A model generated the notes under the pieces. It had not been told where the DNA came from, did not search any database, and saw nothing but the letters and a program-made list of their open reading frames with translations. This document shows, piece by piece, positions 14,413 through 24,600 of a stretch of 64,000 nt of DNA. This DNA comes from Sympetrum striolatum (Eukaryota; Arthropoda; Insecta; Odonata; Libellulidae): contig OX388343.1 of assembly GCA_947579665.1 (NCBI GenBank), positions 101,809,657 through 101,873,656 on the forward strand, read 5' to 3'. Numbering within the stretch: the stretch's first letter is position 1; each line of letters begins with the position of its first letter. The translations under genes and the position numbers were made by a program.

Positions 14413-14803
14413 ACCGTATATACTCGTGTATAAGCCGACCCGAATATAAGCCAAGGCACCAATTTTATCACATAATACTGGGAAAACTAATTGATACGAG
14501 TATAAGCCTTGGGTTGGAAAAGCTGCAGCTACTGGTAAATTTAAAAAAATAGACACCAATAAAATTACAGCAATTGTAGGTTCAGTCAGTCAGTCTAATA
14601 CAATCAGTAGGTTAGTAAGAGAAGATTGATGAAGAATTGTAAATTTAGCAAGTGAGGAATTTACAAGCCGATTTTTGACTAAGGCAGACTTTTTCCAACG
14701 GAGAACACTTTAATGAAACCCTCACTCGAAAATCAGCCGAAGGAGGATTTTTCCGTTTAAAAAATGTTCTAAAAAACTCGGCTAATATACGAGAATACAC
14801 GGT
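14413..14803. mobile_element. 391 bp inverted-repeat element with TATAAGCC motifs
   Basis: The left end reads ACCGTATATACTCGTGTA followed by TAAGCCGA. The right end, reversed, reads ACCGTGTATTCTCGTATA followed by TTAGCCGA, giving imperfect TIRs of about 27 bp. TATAAGCC occurs three times in the first 120 bp. No target duplication is obvious and no ORF is convincing. Such ends look like a DNA transposon derivative; the family is not assigned. Confidence 0.65.
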
Positions 14804-15443
14804 CATGATCTCACAGAGGAAGCTGAAGCACACGGAGTTTTATCGCTAATTGCGTAAGAAACTAATACACCGTAAATACCGATTAGAAAATCGAGATAAT
14901 CGAAATCCCCCCTTCTCACGAAAACAACACAAGAAAAAAGAATTCCCACGGCTGTTAATGATAGAATCCGCTGATAATCAACAGAGCTGTCTCAGAATTG
15001 AGAAATTTTCTCGAGGATTAGGAGAAATTCGTTAAATTTGGTATAATTGGAACGATTTTAGGATATCTTTTTACTTTTTGGTAAAATAATTAAGAATGAA
15101 TCTCGTAGTTTACTTTTCATCTCAACAAGTCCACAGTTCAATAAACAGCAAGATGAGTTGGTCTACTCTCGAGTAATAAAAAATCACCTTGAGCGATGTA
15201 CACCAAAACCCTTTTATCTGCTTTACTTCGCATTATAGTTTGCTGGATTTACTTTTATCTTATGAGCAAAAAAGAAGGTGGAGCTAGTAATTCGAGGAAA
15301 GATTTATTCTAATTAAGCTTAGTTTTAAACAAGTTTCGAGGTTAATTAAGATATTTAAAAAATAACAAGTCAAACTCTTGCGAATAAATCAATGAAATGA
15401 TTAATTTGACAGACAAGAATAAAATAGACACTCCTTAAAGAAG

Positions 15444-15558
15444 ATAATGAATAAAAACACTGTAATTTTCCACACTATTTATAGTGTGGAAAATTAAAGT
15501 GTTTTTATTCATTATCTTAAAAGGCTTTCCACAAAGTAACGCCTGAACATCTTGATTT
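15444..15558 (+). mobile_element. Hairpin-headed short element, copy A, with 15 bp target duplication
   Basis: This 115 bp element is bounded by the exact direct repeat CACTCCTTAAAGAAG (15429-15443 and 15559-15573). Its first part is a near-perfect stem-loop (15443-15516, about 33 bp arms). A 3' tail follows, containing GGCTTTCCACAAAGTAACG, which is shared with the copy at 16974. Direct repeats of variable length (15 and 11 bp) point to LINE-type target-primed insertion rather than a cut-and-paste MITE. No pol III boxes are visible. Confidence 0.82.
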
Positions 15559-15705
15559 CACTCCTTAAAGAAGTTCAAATCACTTCAAGTTTGAAAGTTT
15601 TGATTAAAGAAGAAATTTACCATAGAAATACTACCATAGTTTGATTAGTCTACACAAATCACGCTTTTAAAAGACCTATTAATTACAGCCCGACTGCCTA
15701 TTCAA

Positions 15706-15900
15706 ATTTGGTGGCGGTGTGGTTAGCAAGCTTGGTCTTGGTCCCAGGTTCGAATCCCGGCTAAGCGGATTTTTCCAGGTAGGGAATGGTCGTTTGTCTA
15801 TTGTTGTGTGGTTTTCTCAACGTTGTTGCCGTTACGATTCGTTGTAATTTGACAATATTGGCTGTTTATGTCTATAATCTAATGTGAAAAAATACCATTT
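15706..15900 (+). mobile_element. tRNA-derived SINE, copy 1
   Basis: An A-box-like TGGCGGTGTGG (15712-15722) and a perfect B-box GGTTCGAATCC (15747-15757) lie 35 bp apart, as in a pol III promoter. The body continues CCGGCTAA, then GGATTTTTCCAGGTAGGGAA, shared with the copy at 55.7 kb. The 3' boundary is estimated. It is not a functional tRNA, because the acceptor arms do not pair. Confidence 0.72.
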
Positions 15901-16249
15901 CCATTATAACATGAGGTATCTCCCCAAATTAATAGTTTATGATCGAAAAATACTGCCTCATTTATTATTCCCTAACCTACATGACGAAGAAATATATCTT
16001 TGATAAATTAAAGGCATTATTATATAATACAAAATTGTACGAGATATACACCTCAGTCGATACGGTTATGACATGAAATTGTGTTTAATACAACCTTTGT
16101 AATTTTACAATAGCGTAGATTAATTTTGTCCGTATAATTTATACGCTTTTTAGATGCGTAAATACAAGAAACTAAGACTAAAATTTAGAAAAAAGTCTGG
16201 AATAAAATCTTATAAACAGGCGTCCTTTTACTGATGTCATTTCAATATT

Positions 16250-16900
16250 TTAAATAGCCGATCTTCCTCTATCGCTAGGTTTCCGTGTCTCGAATCGCTC
16301 CGTGACTTCTCCTCGGTTGACAACTGTCTTACTCACAATCGGATACGACGGAATTTCCGATATTCTCTCAGCCTTTTTTCGATTCTTCAGAGATGCACAC
16401 CATAAAAAGGGGAGGAGATTTCAACGAAGGCTAAGTCATCATCCCTGAGGGACGGCGTTTGAAGATGCTTACAATTGTCGGCGTTTTAATCTACCTGACT
16501 CCGAATCGATAATTAGGAGGAATCCGACGGAATGTTATATTAAAAGAGCCCGCCTTTGGTAGAGCTCTGTTCCAACGACCAACAGGTTGGTGGATCGCAT
16601 CGGACTGCTTCCCAAATAAGGTTCCCCGCTGAGCCTAAGATAAAATCCACTATCGAACCGCAGGTTAACAAACATCGACAGAAGGCCAATTTGAAAATAA
16701 ATAAGGGAAACTCCTTCGGCCTGCCGTACCTCGAATGCGCTTTCCGTCGCTTAGCATTCGTTCGAGCGCTGAATTCTAAACGTCAGCGAGGATTTTCACT
16801 TTTTTTGCTACACTTTTTCCATACGTTTTCAGCTTCGTCCACGTGCAATCCAGAGGATTTACAGCGAAGGCGAGACAAATACCTACGATAAGCCCGAGAT
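16250..16900. other. GC-rich patch with a 111-codon frame, unrecognised
   Basis: Plus-strand 16556-16891 is open (MVELCSNDQQVGGSHRTASQ at the start) but resembles nothing known and has no evident splice partner. It lies between the two hairpin-headed elements. Confidence 0.18.
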
Positions 16901-16973
16901 AAGTCCTCAAAAAACTGCTTTCTGCGGCAATATTACAAAGAATTCATCATTACAGAAATAATAAAATCTACTA

Positions 16974-17084
16974 GATAATGAATAAAAACAGTGTAATTTT
17001 CCACACTTTCGTGGAAAATTACGCTGTTTTTATTCATTATCTAAAATGGCTTTCCACAAAGTAACGCCTGATCATCTAGATTAC
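16974..17084 (+). mobile_element. Hairpin-headed short element, copy B, with 11 bp target duplication
   Basis: This 111 bp element is the second copy of the family, flanked by AAAATCTACTA at 16963-16973 and 17085-17095. The stem-loop spans 16974-17041 with a tight TTTC-type loop, followed by the same tail (GGCTTTCCACAAAGTAACG, then CCTGATCATCTAGATT). The loop differs in length from copy A while the stem is kept. Confidence 0.82.
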
Positions 17085-17152
17085 AAAATCTACTACTTTG
17101 GCATTGACTTTGTGGTAGTTCTCCATAATCAAAACTAGAGAAAAAGAAGAAC

Positions 17153-17273
17153 ATACCTTTGCCACGGTAATATTTATTAACTCACGACCATGGTTTCGAT
17201 CTATAAGATCATCCTCAGGTGACAGGACAAGACCATGGTCGTGAGTAAATAAATATTACTGTAGTAAAGGTAT
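17153..17273. repeat. Foldback (MITE-like) element
   Basis: Inverted arms lie at 17153-17194 and 17232-17273 (about 38 of 42 bases match), with weaker pairing extending outward into GAAGAA-rich flanks. The arms share CTCACGACCATGGT. The spacer has ATCCTCAGGTGAC beside TTTCGAT, reminiscent of GAAACC/CCTGAGGATG motifs common in arthropod miniature repeats. No clear target duplication was found. Confidence 0.7.
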
Positions 17274-17299
17274 AAGTGTACTACTTCTTCTCAAGTTTG

Positions 17300-18230
17300 A
17301 TTGACAGAAATACTAAATACCACCCAAGCAATACCACGACTTTAATACCTTTAACACATAAAAAGCAAATTATAAAATAAAAGGGTTCTGAGAATTAATA
17401 AGCCAATCCTCGATAAATGAGTTATCACTTCTCCAGTTATTTCGGCAAGCGAACACCTTTATAGAGCCGTGTAAGAATACAAAACGTTTCTGCTGCTGCA
17501 TTTCTAAGATTTCTTTTATCAAACAATATTTGAAATCGGCAGACGTCGCCTATTTTGTTCGAATAGTTCCAAAGCCAGCCATACATTTGGAAAATACCCA
17601 TCGAAGAAGTTTCTTATTTCGAAATTCCCCAAGAATTCGGCCCTAAAAAGCGGACAAGCAGCATTGGAGCGAAATAAGGAGCCCTTCCACCTGCAATGCT
17701 CACATTCAAACGAAGGGTAAAATGGAGGACGGCAGAAAAAGGATTCTACACTTGGTGACACCAAAGACCGGAAACGGTACTCTTCGAGTTCCACTTTTTA
17801 TGACAAGTGCTGCGGTAGTGTTGTATTTCTCGGGGAGTTGGCGACTGCTTTGAAATGCGAAGAAAAGACCCACGTTCAAGCGATGTAGATAGAACAGGAA
17901 AGAAAATCAACAAATGGTAGCGATATTGGTAGAGATAGTGAAAGATACAAATAAACGGAGGAGATTACGTACAAATATCTTACAGATATCACCTTAAGGA
18001 ATGAGTGTTCATTGATGGATAAAAGACCAGCATGAAATGACCGATTTACGGATGACGGTCATCATACCAAAGAACAAAATAATGCAATTTATGGTGGAAA
18101 AACTATTCTCAACCCATTCTCGAAAACATGAAGTTGGCAGAATATTGCGTCGGCTGTATCCAAAGATGAATTGCCCGCTTCGGAAGAATGATCGATGACA
18201 CCTAGCGCGTTTACGATGCTTTCTTTAATT
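17300..18230. other. No recognisable gene
   Basis: The largest frame is 91 codons on the minus strand (17794-17519), unrecognised, in a slightly GC-richer patch directly before the B-box ladder cluster. Confidence 0.4.
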
Positions 18231-19354
18231 ACGAGTAAAATGTAGCTTGCATACTGCAAGCAGATCGGAAATACTAATTTCATATCGGCATCATATCGGG
18301 AATGTCCTCAAAAGAAAAAAAAAAGGATTTAATTTTTTCTTAAAATTCGCTAAAATTTCATCGTCTGGCATCGAACCCGGGTCTTACTGGTAAACCTAAT
18401 ATGAAACACAAAAGAAGATCACCATCTGTAACTATGTGTGAAAATTCAAGCAGAAATAATGGCTACAACTGCCTCAAAAGACGTTCTAATTTTCACATAC
18501 ACTCCTTATTTGAGAAATTATAATGTGCTCTTGCAACGAACCCAGGAACAGCATGGTCTTATCTATTTTTTTTCTTAAACAAAGTGTTAATATACATCTT
18601 CCATCTAAGCAAGAGCTCCCTTACATATCGATAAATGCATAAAAAAATTATGTAAAGATACCCCATAGTATTATATATGGGTGATATTTTTACCGCCCGG
18701 CATCGAACCCGGGTCTTTCAGGCAATACTTTCTATGCAGCACAAAAGAAAAACACCATCTCTAACCGCGTATGCAAATTCAAGCAGAAATATTGGTTACA
18801 ACTGCCTCAAATGACGTCCTACTTTTCCTTTATATTCCTTATGAGAGAAACGTTATTGTGCTCTGGCTTCGAACCCAGGAACAGTACGGTCTTATGAAAA
18901 TTTTTTTCTAAAACTTATTCGTACCATACATCTTCCAGCCAAGCACGAACATCCTATCATTTCGATAAGTGCATCTAAAAAAATAATGAAAAACGGCTCC
19001 CATATATTTTAAAGGGCAGATCTTTGCATCGTCCTAGCATCGAACCCAGGATAACTTTTGTAAAAGTCATTGATGTTTTCGAAAGTCCAAGACCATAAAT
19101 ATAGGCACCTTGAGTTTTACTTCTCTACCTATCCAGAAAGTATTTTTTTTTAATTCCCGAAAATCACGGCAATGCATTCAAACGGGAAAAATCGGGACTT
19201 TGGGGCCCTCTGGAATCGAACCTATGACACTGAGGATCAAAGTCTCTTTTTTCCTGGGGGTTTCACGTTATGGCCAATATGTCATAAAAATTTCAGATCA
19301 ATGACGCTTGTAGTTTAGGCTGTGAATTTGTATCCTATCTATCTATATAGGTAT
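18231..19354 (+). repeat. B-box ladder repeat, copy 1 (variant)
   Basis: It has the same ACGAGTAAAATG start and GCTTGCATACTGCAAGC palindrome (near 18244) as the other copies, but the middle differs. Cores are at 18371, 18536 (ACGAACC), 18703, 18869, 19040 and 19216, spaced 165, 167, 166, 171 and 176 bp. The first two units look duplicated (18371 and 18703 share CATCGAACCCGGGTCTT), replacing the middle units of the standard copy. The last unit and tail match the family. It abuts copy 2 head to tail at 19355. Confidence 0.85.
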
Positions 19355-20445
19355 ACGAGTAAGATGTAGCTTGCATACTGCAAGCAGATCGGCAATACTA
19401 ATTTCATATCGGCATCACATCGGGACGGTCCTCATAAGAAAAAAAAAGGATTGAATTTTTTCATAAAATTCGCTGAAATTTCATCGTCTGGCATCGAACC
19501 CGGGTCTTACTGGTAAAACTACTATGAAACACGATAGAAGATCACCATCTCTAACTATGTGTGAAAATTCAAGCAGAAATATTGGCTACAACTGCCTCAA
19601 AAGACGCTCTAATGTTCACGAATGTAAATGGCTCTCGGGACTCGAACCAAGGACGATCTTGGAAATTTAAAAAATGTTTCTGAAAGTTATTAATCATCTC
19701 AATCTATGTGCCAAATTTCAAGTTTCTATGTTATTGGAAAAGGTTTCAAAATATTTCCTAAAAATCGGATCAACTTCTGATTGCAGAGACACCTGGTGTC
19801 GAACCCAGGACACATTGATAGCTGTGAATGCACTGTTTGATTTTTATGGACTTGTTCTTTCTATATGCAAGGTTTGAAGTCGATATCGTGCCGGGAAGTA
19901 CCTAAAATTTGTTTCCGTTATCTCCGTAAGAAACGCATTGAGGAATGTAAATGTCCCTCTGGGATCGAACCAAGGACCATCAGCGAATATGTAAAATTGG
20001 ATTATGATATATTTTTATGGTATCTAACCTCATACCGAATTTCAAGTTTCTATGCCATCGGAAAAGGGTCCAAAAAAAATCTTAAAAATCGCCACAATGC
20101 ATTTTAAACGGCCGATTTTTGCCCCGACCTAGCATCGAACCAAGGATAATATTCGTAGATGTCTTTATGGTTTCCTTTAGATATGCACGGCATCTAGCGG
20201 TCCCTTGAATTTCAAATCTCTCCTTTTCCGGGAAGTGCCTCAAAAAAATTTTCGAAAATCCCCGCCATGTATCCTTATGGAGAAAATCGGGACTTTGGGG
20301 CCTTCTGGAATCGAACCCATGACACCGAGGTTCAATGTCGGCTTTTTCCTGGAGGTTACACGTCATGGCCATAACGTCGTAATAATTTCAAGTCGTTGGC
20401 ACTTGTGGAACATGGTTAGAATTTTGATCCCCTATATATATATCT
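19355..20445 (+). repeat. B-box ladder repeat, copy 2
   Basis: This copy of about 1.09 kb carries TCGAACC cores at 19494, 19642, 19799, 19965, 20135 and 20311. Two monomer types alternate between the boxes. One contains TTTCAAGTTTCTATG (19716 and 20040), the other CCGGGAAGT (19891 and 20228). The resulting higher-order period is about 324-337 bp. The tail is AT-rich and runs into the centre of a large palindrome with copy 3. Confidence 0.88.
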
Positions 20446-20469
20446 ATTATATATAGATGCTTCTCCGGA

Positions 20470-21574
20470 TTCATTCATATATATAGCTATATAGATAGGA
20501 TACAAATTCACAGGCTAAACCACTAGCGTCAATGGCTTGAAATTTTTACGACATATTGGCCATAACGTATAACCTCCAGAAAAATTGCGATTTTGAACCT
20601 CAGTATCATGGGTTCGATTCCAGAGGGCCCCAAAATCCCGATTTTTTCCGTTTAAAAGCATTGCTTTGATTTTCGGGAATTAAAAAAAAATACTCCTCGG
20701 ATAGGTAGAGAATCAAAACTCAAGGAGCCTATATATATGAACATGATCTATCGAAAACATAAATAACTTTTACGGAGAATATCCTGGGTTCGATGCTAGG
20801 TCGGGGCAAAAATCGGCCGTTTAAAATGCATTGTGGCGATTTTTAAGATTTTTTTTGGACCCCTTTCCGAATGCATGGAAACTTGAAATTTGGCATGGGA
20901 TTAGAAATTATAAATATATTTCATAATCAAATTTTATATATTCGCTGATGGTCCTTGGTTCGATCCCAGAGGGCCATTTGCACTCCACAATGCATTTCTT
21001 ATGGGGATAACGGAAACACATTTTAGGTACTCCCCGGTATGATATCGACTTCAAAATTTGTATGAAATTAGATCAAGTCGTAGCAAGTCATTTTGTGCAT
21101 TAACAGCTTCCAATACGTCCAGGGTTCGACACCAGGCGTCTCTTCAATCAGTCGCTGATCCGATTTTTAAGAATTATTTTGAACCACTTCCCAATAATAT
21201 TAAAACTTGAAATTCGGCACATATATATAGAACTTATTGATACATTTCGAAAACATATTTCATTTTTCCTAGATTGTCCTTGGTTCGAATCCAGAGAGCT
21301 ATTAACATTCGTGAAAAGTAGGTCTTCGTTTGAGGCAGTTGCAGCCAATATTTCTGCTTGAATTTTCACACGTATTTAGAGAAGATGATCTTCTCATGTG
21401 CTGCATAGAAATTTCACCAAAAAGACCCGGGTTCGATGGCAGACGATTAAATTGAAGCGAATTTTAAGAATATTTTCAATCCTTTTTTTCCTTTCCGGGA
21501 CCGTCCCGATATAATGCCGTTATGAAATAAGTGTTGTCGATCTGCTTGCAGTATGCAAGCTACATTTTACTCGT
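20470..21574 (-). repeat. B-box ladder repeat, copy 3 (inverted)
   Basis: This is the mirror copy of copy 2. GGTTCGA cores on the plus strand are at 20611, 20787, 20957, 21123, 21282 and 21430. Spacings are 176, 170, 166, 159 and 148 bp, the same ladder reversed. The element start (ACGAGTAAAATG in its own orientation) is at 21561-21574. Each B-box sits in a short tRNA T-arm-like stem context such as CCTTGGTTCGAATCC. Copies 2 and 3 together make a palindrome of about 2.2 kb centred near 20464. Confidence 0.88.
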
Positions 21575-21660
21575 ATATATATAGGTATATCCGGAGAAAC
21601 GTCTATATATAATAGAAGATATATGAATGAATCCGGAGAAGCATCTATATATAATAGATA
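21575..21660 (+). repeat. Linker/terminal repeats of the B-box ladder family
   Basis: Two tandem versions of the family's tail motif (TATCCGGAGAAACG / TCCGGAGAAGCA followed by TCTATATATAATAGA) lie just outside the start of copy 3. The same motif, inverted, is at the palindrome centre (about 20426-20455) and ends copy 4 at about 58697-58728. It looks like the junction sequence between successive monomers. Confidence 0.7.
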
Positions 21661-24600
21661 CTCTTCCTTGCAAACCTCGTGTTTTTCATTTCATGCCATG
21701 TTAGCATTATTCGACCTCTCATTTAAAATGAACAGTGTAGAATGCTATCGACATCCTTTTCTACATGAATTACTCATTTGAATTAGGCACGATTCATCGA
21801 GAGAATAGCGATACAATCTGAAAATTATTGAAAATAGAATAACAGGCTGATAAAAGTACTATCGGACTTTGCCGAAAACCATTGCCTCCCTTAGTAATGT
21901 CTCCCACACCCCATCCCAAATTATGTGAAAAAATGTACAAAAGAGATATTCCTAAGAATATAGTCGTTGTATATACTTTAGACAGAGTGTTAAGACTTTT
22001 TTATTACTTAGCACACCACAGACACACAAAGTAAATTAATACATTTTGTGAAAGAGTACTAATGCATCTAAATTCATTTTCCTTCAAAGAGATCTGATAG
22101 GGCTCTTTGTTCCGACATCTCCTTAATGACGAATATTGTAAAGAATAACGCGCCCGCGTATTATCAAGTTAGCAAAGAATCCTCAGTAAAATATTACAAA
22201 ATATTAGCGAACAGTTGAGATTCTCGCACGTCTTTGGAGAGTCAACATCGGAGGTTCTTACAATGCCCGAAAATCAAGATTTGGGAAGATCGGGGAGAAA
22301 AAATAACGAAATCAAGGGGTTCAGAATTTTTTCTGGCGACAGTGAAGCCATTCATATTGTCATTTAGGCCAATAACGAACATAAATGATGAAAAACTTGA
22401 CGAAATAATGACATAATTCGTCTTAAGAATTAAATAAGATGGTTGCATGATGGAAAATTGAAACCAGTACTCCCAGAAAAAGAAATTCAAATACAGCGCA
22501 ATTCAGTAAAATAAATACTAATGAAAAAAAATCGAGAAGGGGTCATTCGAGATGTTTGCTCTTTCCCTCTTCATCTAGACCGTAAGGCATACTCGATACA
22601 AAGAATAGCTATCAAAAAGAAGTGACCAAGATGAATTATTCAGACCAAGTAAACGAAAGATACGGTTTCATCTACCTCGTATCAAAACACAAATGGAATT
22701 CAAGCTGTACAAAAAGCACTCTTTCGGAAGAGCAAATAAGAGAAGCGGCACAAAATGGACTAAACGCTGTTCGTTTGAGTTTCTGAGGTGACTTTTGAGC
22801 TATGTAAGCACTGTCAAGTGACGAATGAATTTTAGAAGGACAAATCCGCCGGAAACAAAGAATTGGAGGGCCGCTCCTCTGCGGACACTGAGCAAACTGA
22901 ACGAGCAAATAGCGTCATAAAAGTTATCAATCGGATACACAAGGCGTAAATAAAGTTTCCCTCCGGCCGATACAATCTCCGGTAAGAAAGCATAGTTTGG
23001 AACACTTGTCTGTTCGACTTTAACTTGGGAAAGAATCGATTGGGGCGATTCTGCTAAAGAAGAACTCTCCTCCTACTTCGCCCACGATGCAGTTGTTGCC
23101 AACCAATCTGAGGGAAAAATGATTCATCGTGAAAATAAATAACTATTGCATTCCATTTTAAATGGCCATTCATTCACGTTCTATCGCAAAGACGTAAGAA
23201 TTCAGAACTGAATTTTAAAATTATGTAGTAAGACATTGCCAACAATTCCTCTTTAAAATTATCCGCATTCCGTAGTCTCCCTAATTTATTGATTGTGGAT
23301 CAGTAAGTTAAACACCGATCTTTATTTATTTCATAAAAAGTCACCATTCTAAAATAGGATGATTGACAATTAAAAAGAAGGAATTATTTTTAAAAAATAG
23401 AGATTTCTAAGCGGCTAATTGGACATAATAGTTCCAATTTGTTATTCCAGTGTCGACACTCATGTTTTTTTCATGGGGTATTCACTCAAACATTTCTGTA
23501 CGTAAATCATTACTAGAGATCAAGTGCTAAGAAAATTCCTTAAGATATTAATGCATTCCCCCCCTGTATTATCCGTTCACAACACCAACCATACTGATCC
23601 ATGTTGAAGTTCGAAGTTATATTTGTTTAGAAAAATATCGAATATGACTGAATGAAGGTGATTCTTTTCCCTGTTTCAGAAACGATACGAAAGATTAGAT
23701 CGAGAAAAGCTTATCAACGATAAATGTAACAGAAAATTAGATTTTTACGGGCATTAAGACTATGAGACGACTGATAAAAATGAACTTTGTGATAACCTCC
23801 GCATAAGCACTTGGCAAATCTTTCAAATAGTTCACACTTCAACCAACTGCATAACTGATACTTCCCATTCTGGATAACAATCTTTTCTTGCATATTTTTT
23901 ACTGGCAATGAGGTCCTATGCGATTCAAAGCAGAAATTTTTAGGATAATTACCATTCGACAACTAGCATAAAATTTCTAAAAATTAACTCAAAATCCTTT
24001 ACCCTAAAAAATAGGTATATAATTACAATAAAACGACTTTATTCGGACGAGATTGAGACAAAGTCTCCTCTTCCATCCAACCCATCGGTTTATAGATATC
24101 GGAGAGAGAAGATATTGCATTATAAATCAGTACGTTTAGCAACAAATCATAAATTATAGTATTGTGGAACAGAGTTCTGAGTACGTAATATATTTGTTAC
24201 CGATTTGTTTGTATTACACTGTAATTGTTTTCGGGTTTTTGTGTATCTTTGTGTATTTGTTCAACGTTTGTTTTAATTCATCTATAATTGATGTCAGTTT
24301 AGTGAAGTTGATTTATTTTATCTGATTGTTTGTAGTGCAGTTATGTTTTTCCCCTTTCTTTTTGTACAATTTTTATATTTTCACTGCCTGTCTATCATAA
24401 CTCTTTTCTTTCTACTTCATCAAAAATATAATTTTCTATTGTAGGTTTCCAAGGTTTTTCACACTCCCCCTCTTGTGTTTTCCTACGGTGGGATTTTTTT
24501 CCTGAGCCCTCAGCTTAGGGTTTTTTCAATCCACATATTACTTTTCTTCGTTTACTTTTGCAAACTATCTCTTTCTTTCTGTTTCGCATATGATGATGGG

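Noticed and set aside
15706..15780. Functional tRNA gene
   Set aside because: The promoter boxes are good but the 5' and 3' ends do not form an acceptor stem and the sequence continues into a shared SINE body.
18350..21450. The many GGTTCGA motifs as real tRNA genes
   Set aside because: No acceptor, D or anticodon arms pair around them and no A-box lies at the right distance; only T-arm/B-box-like parts are present.
18231..21574. CRISPR-like regular repeats
   Set aside because: Repeats and spacers are too long, the shared motif is only about 10 bp, and the sequence is plainly eukaryotic.
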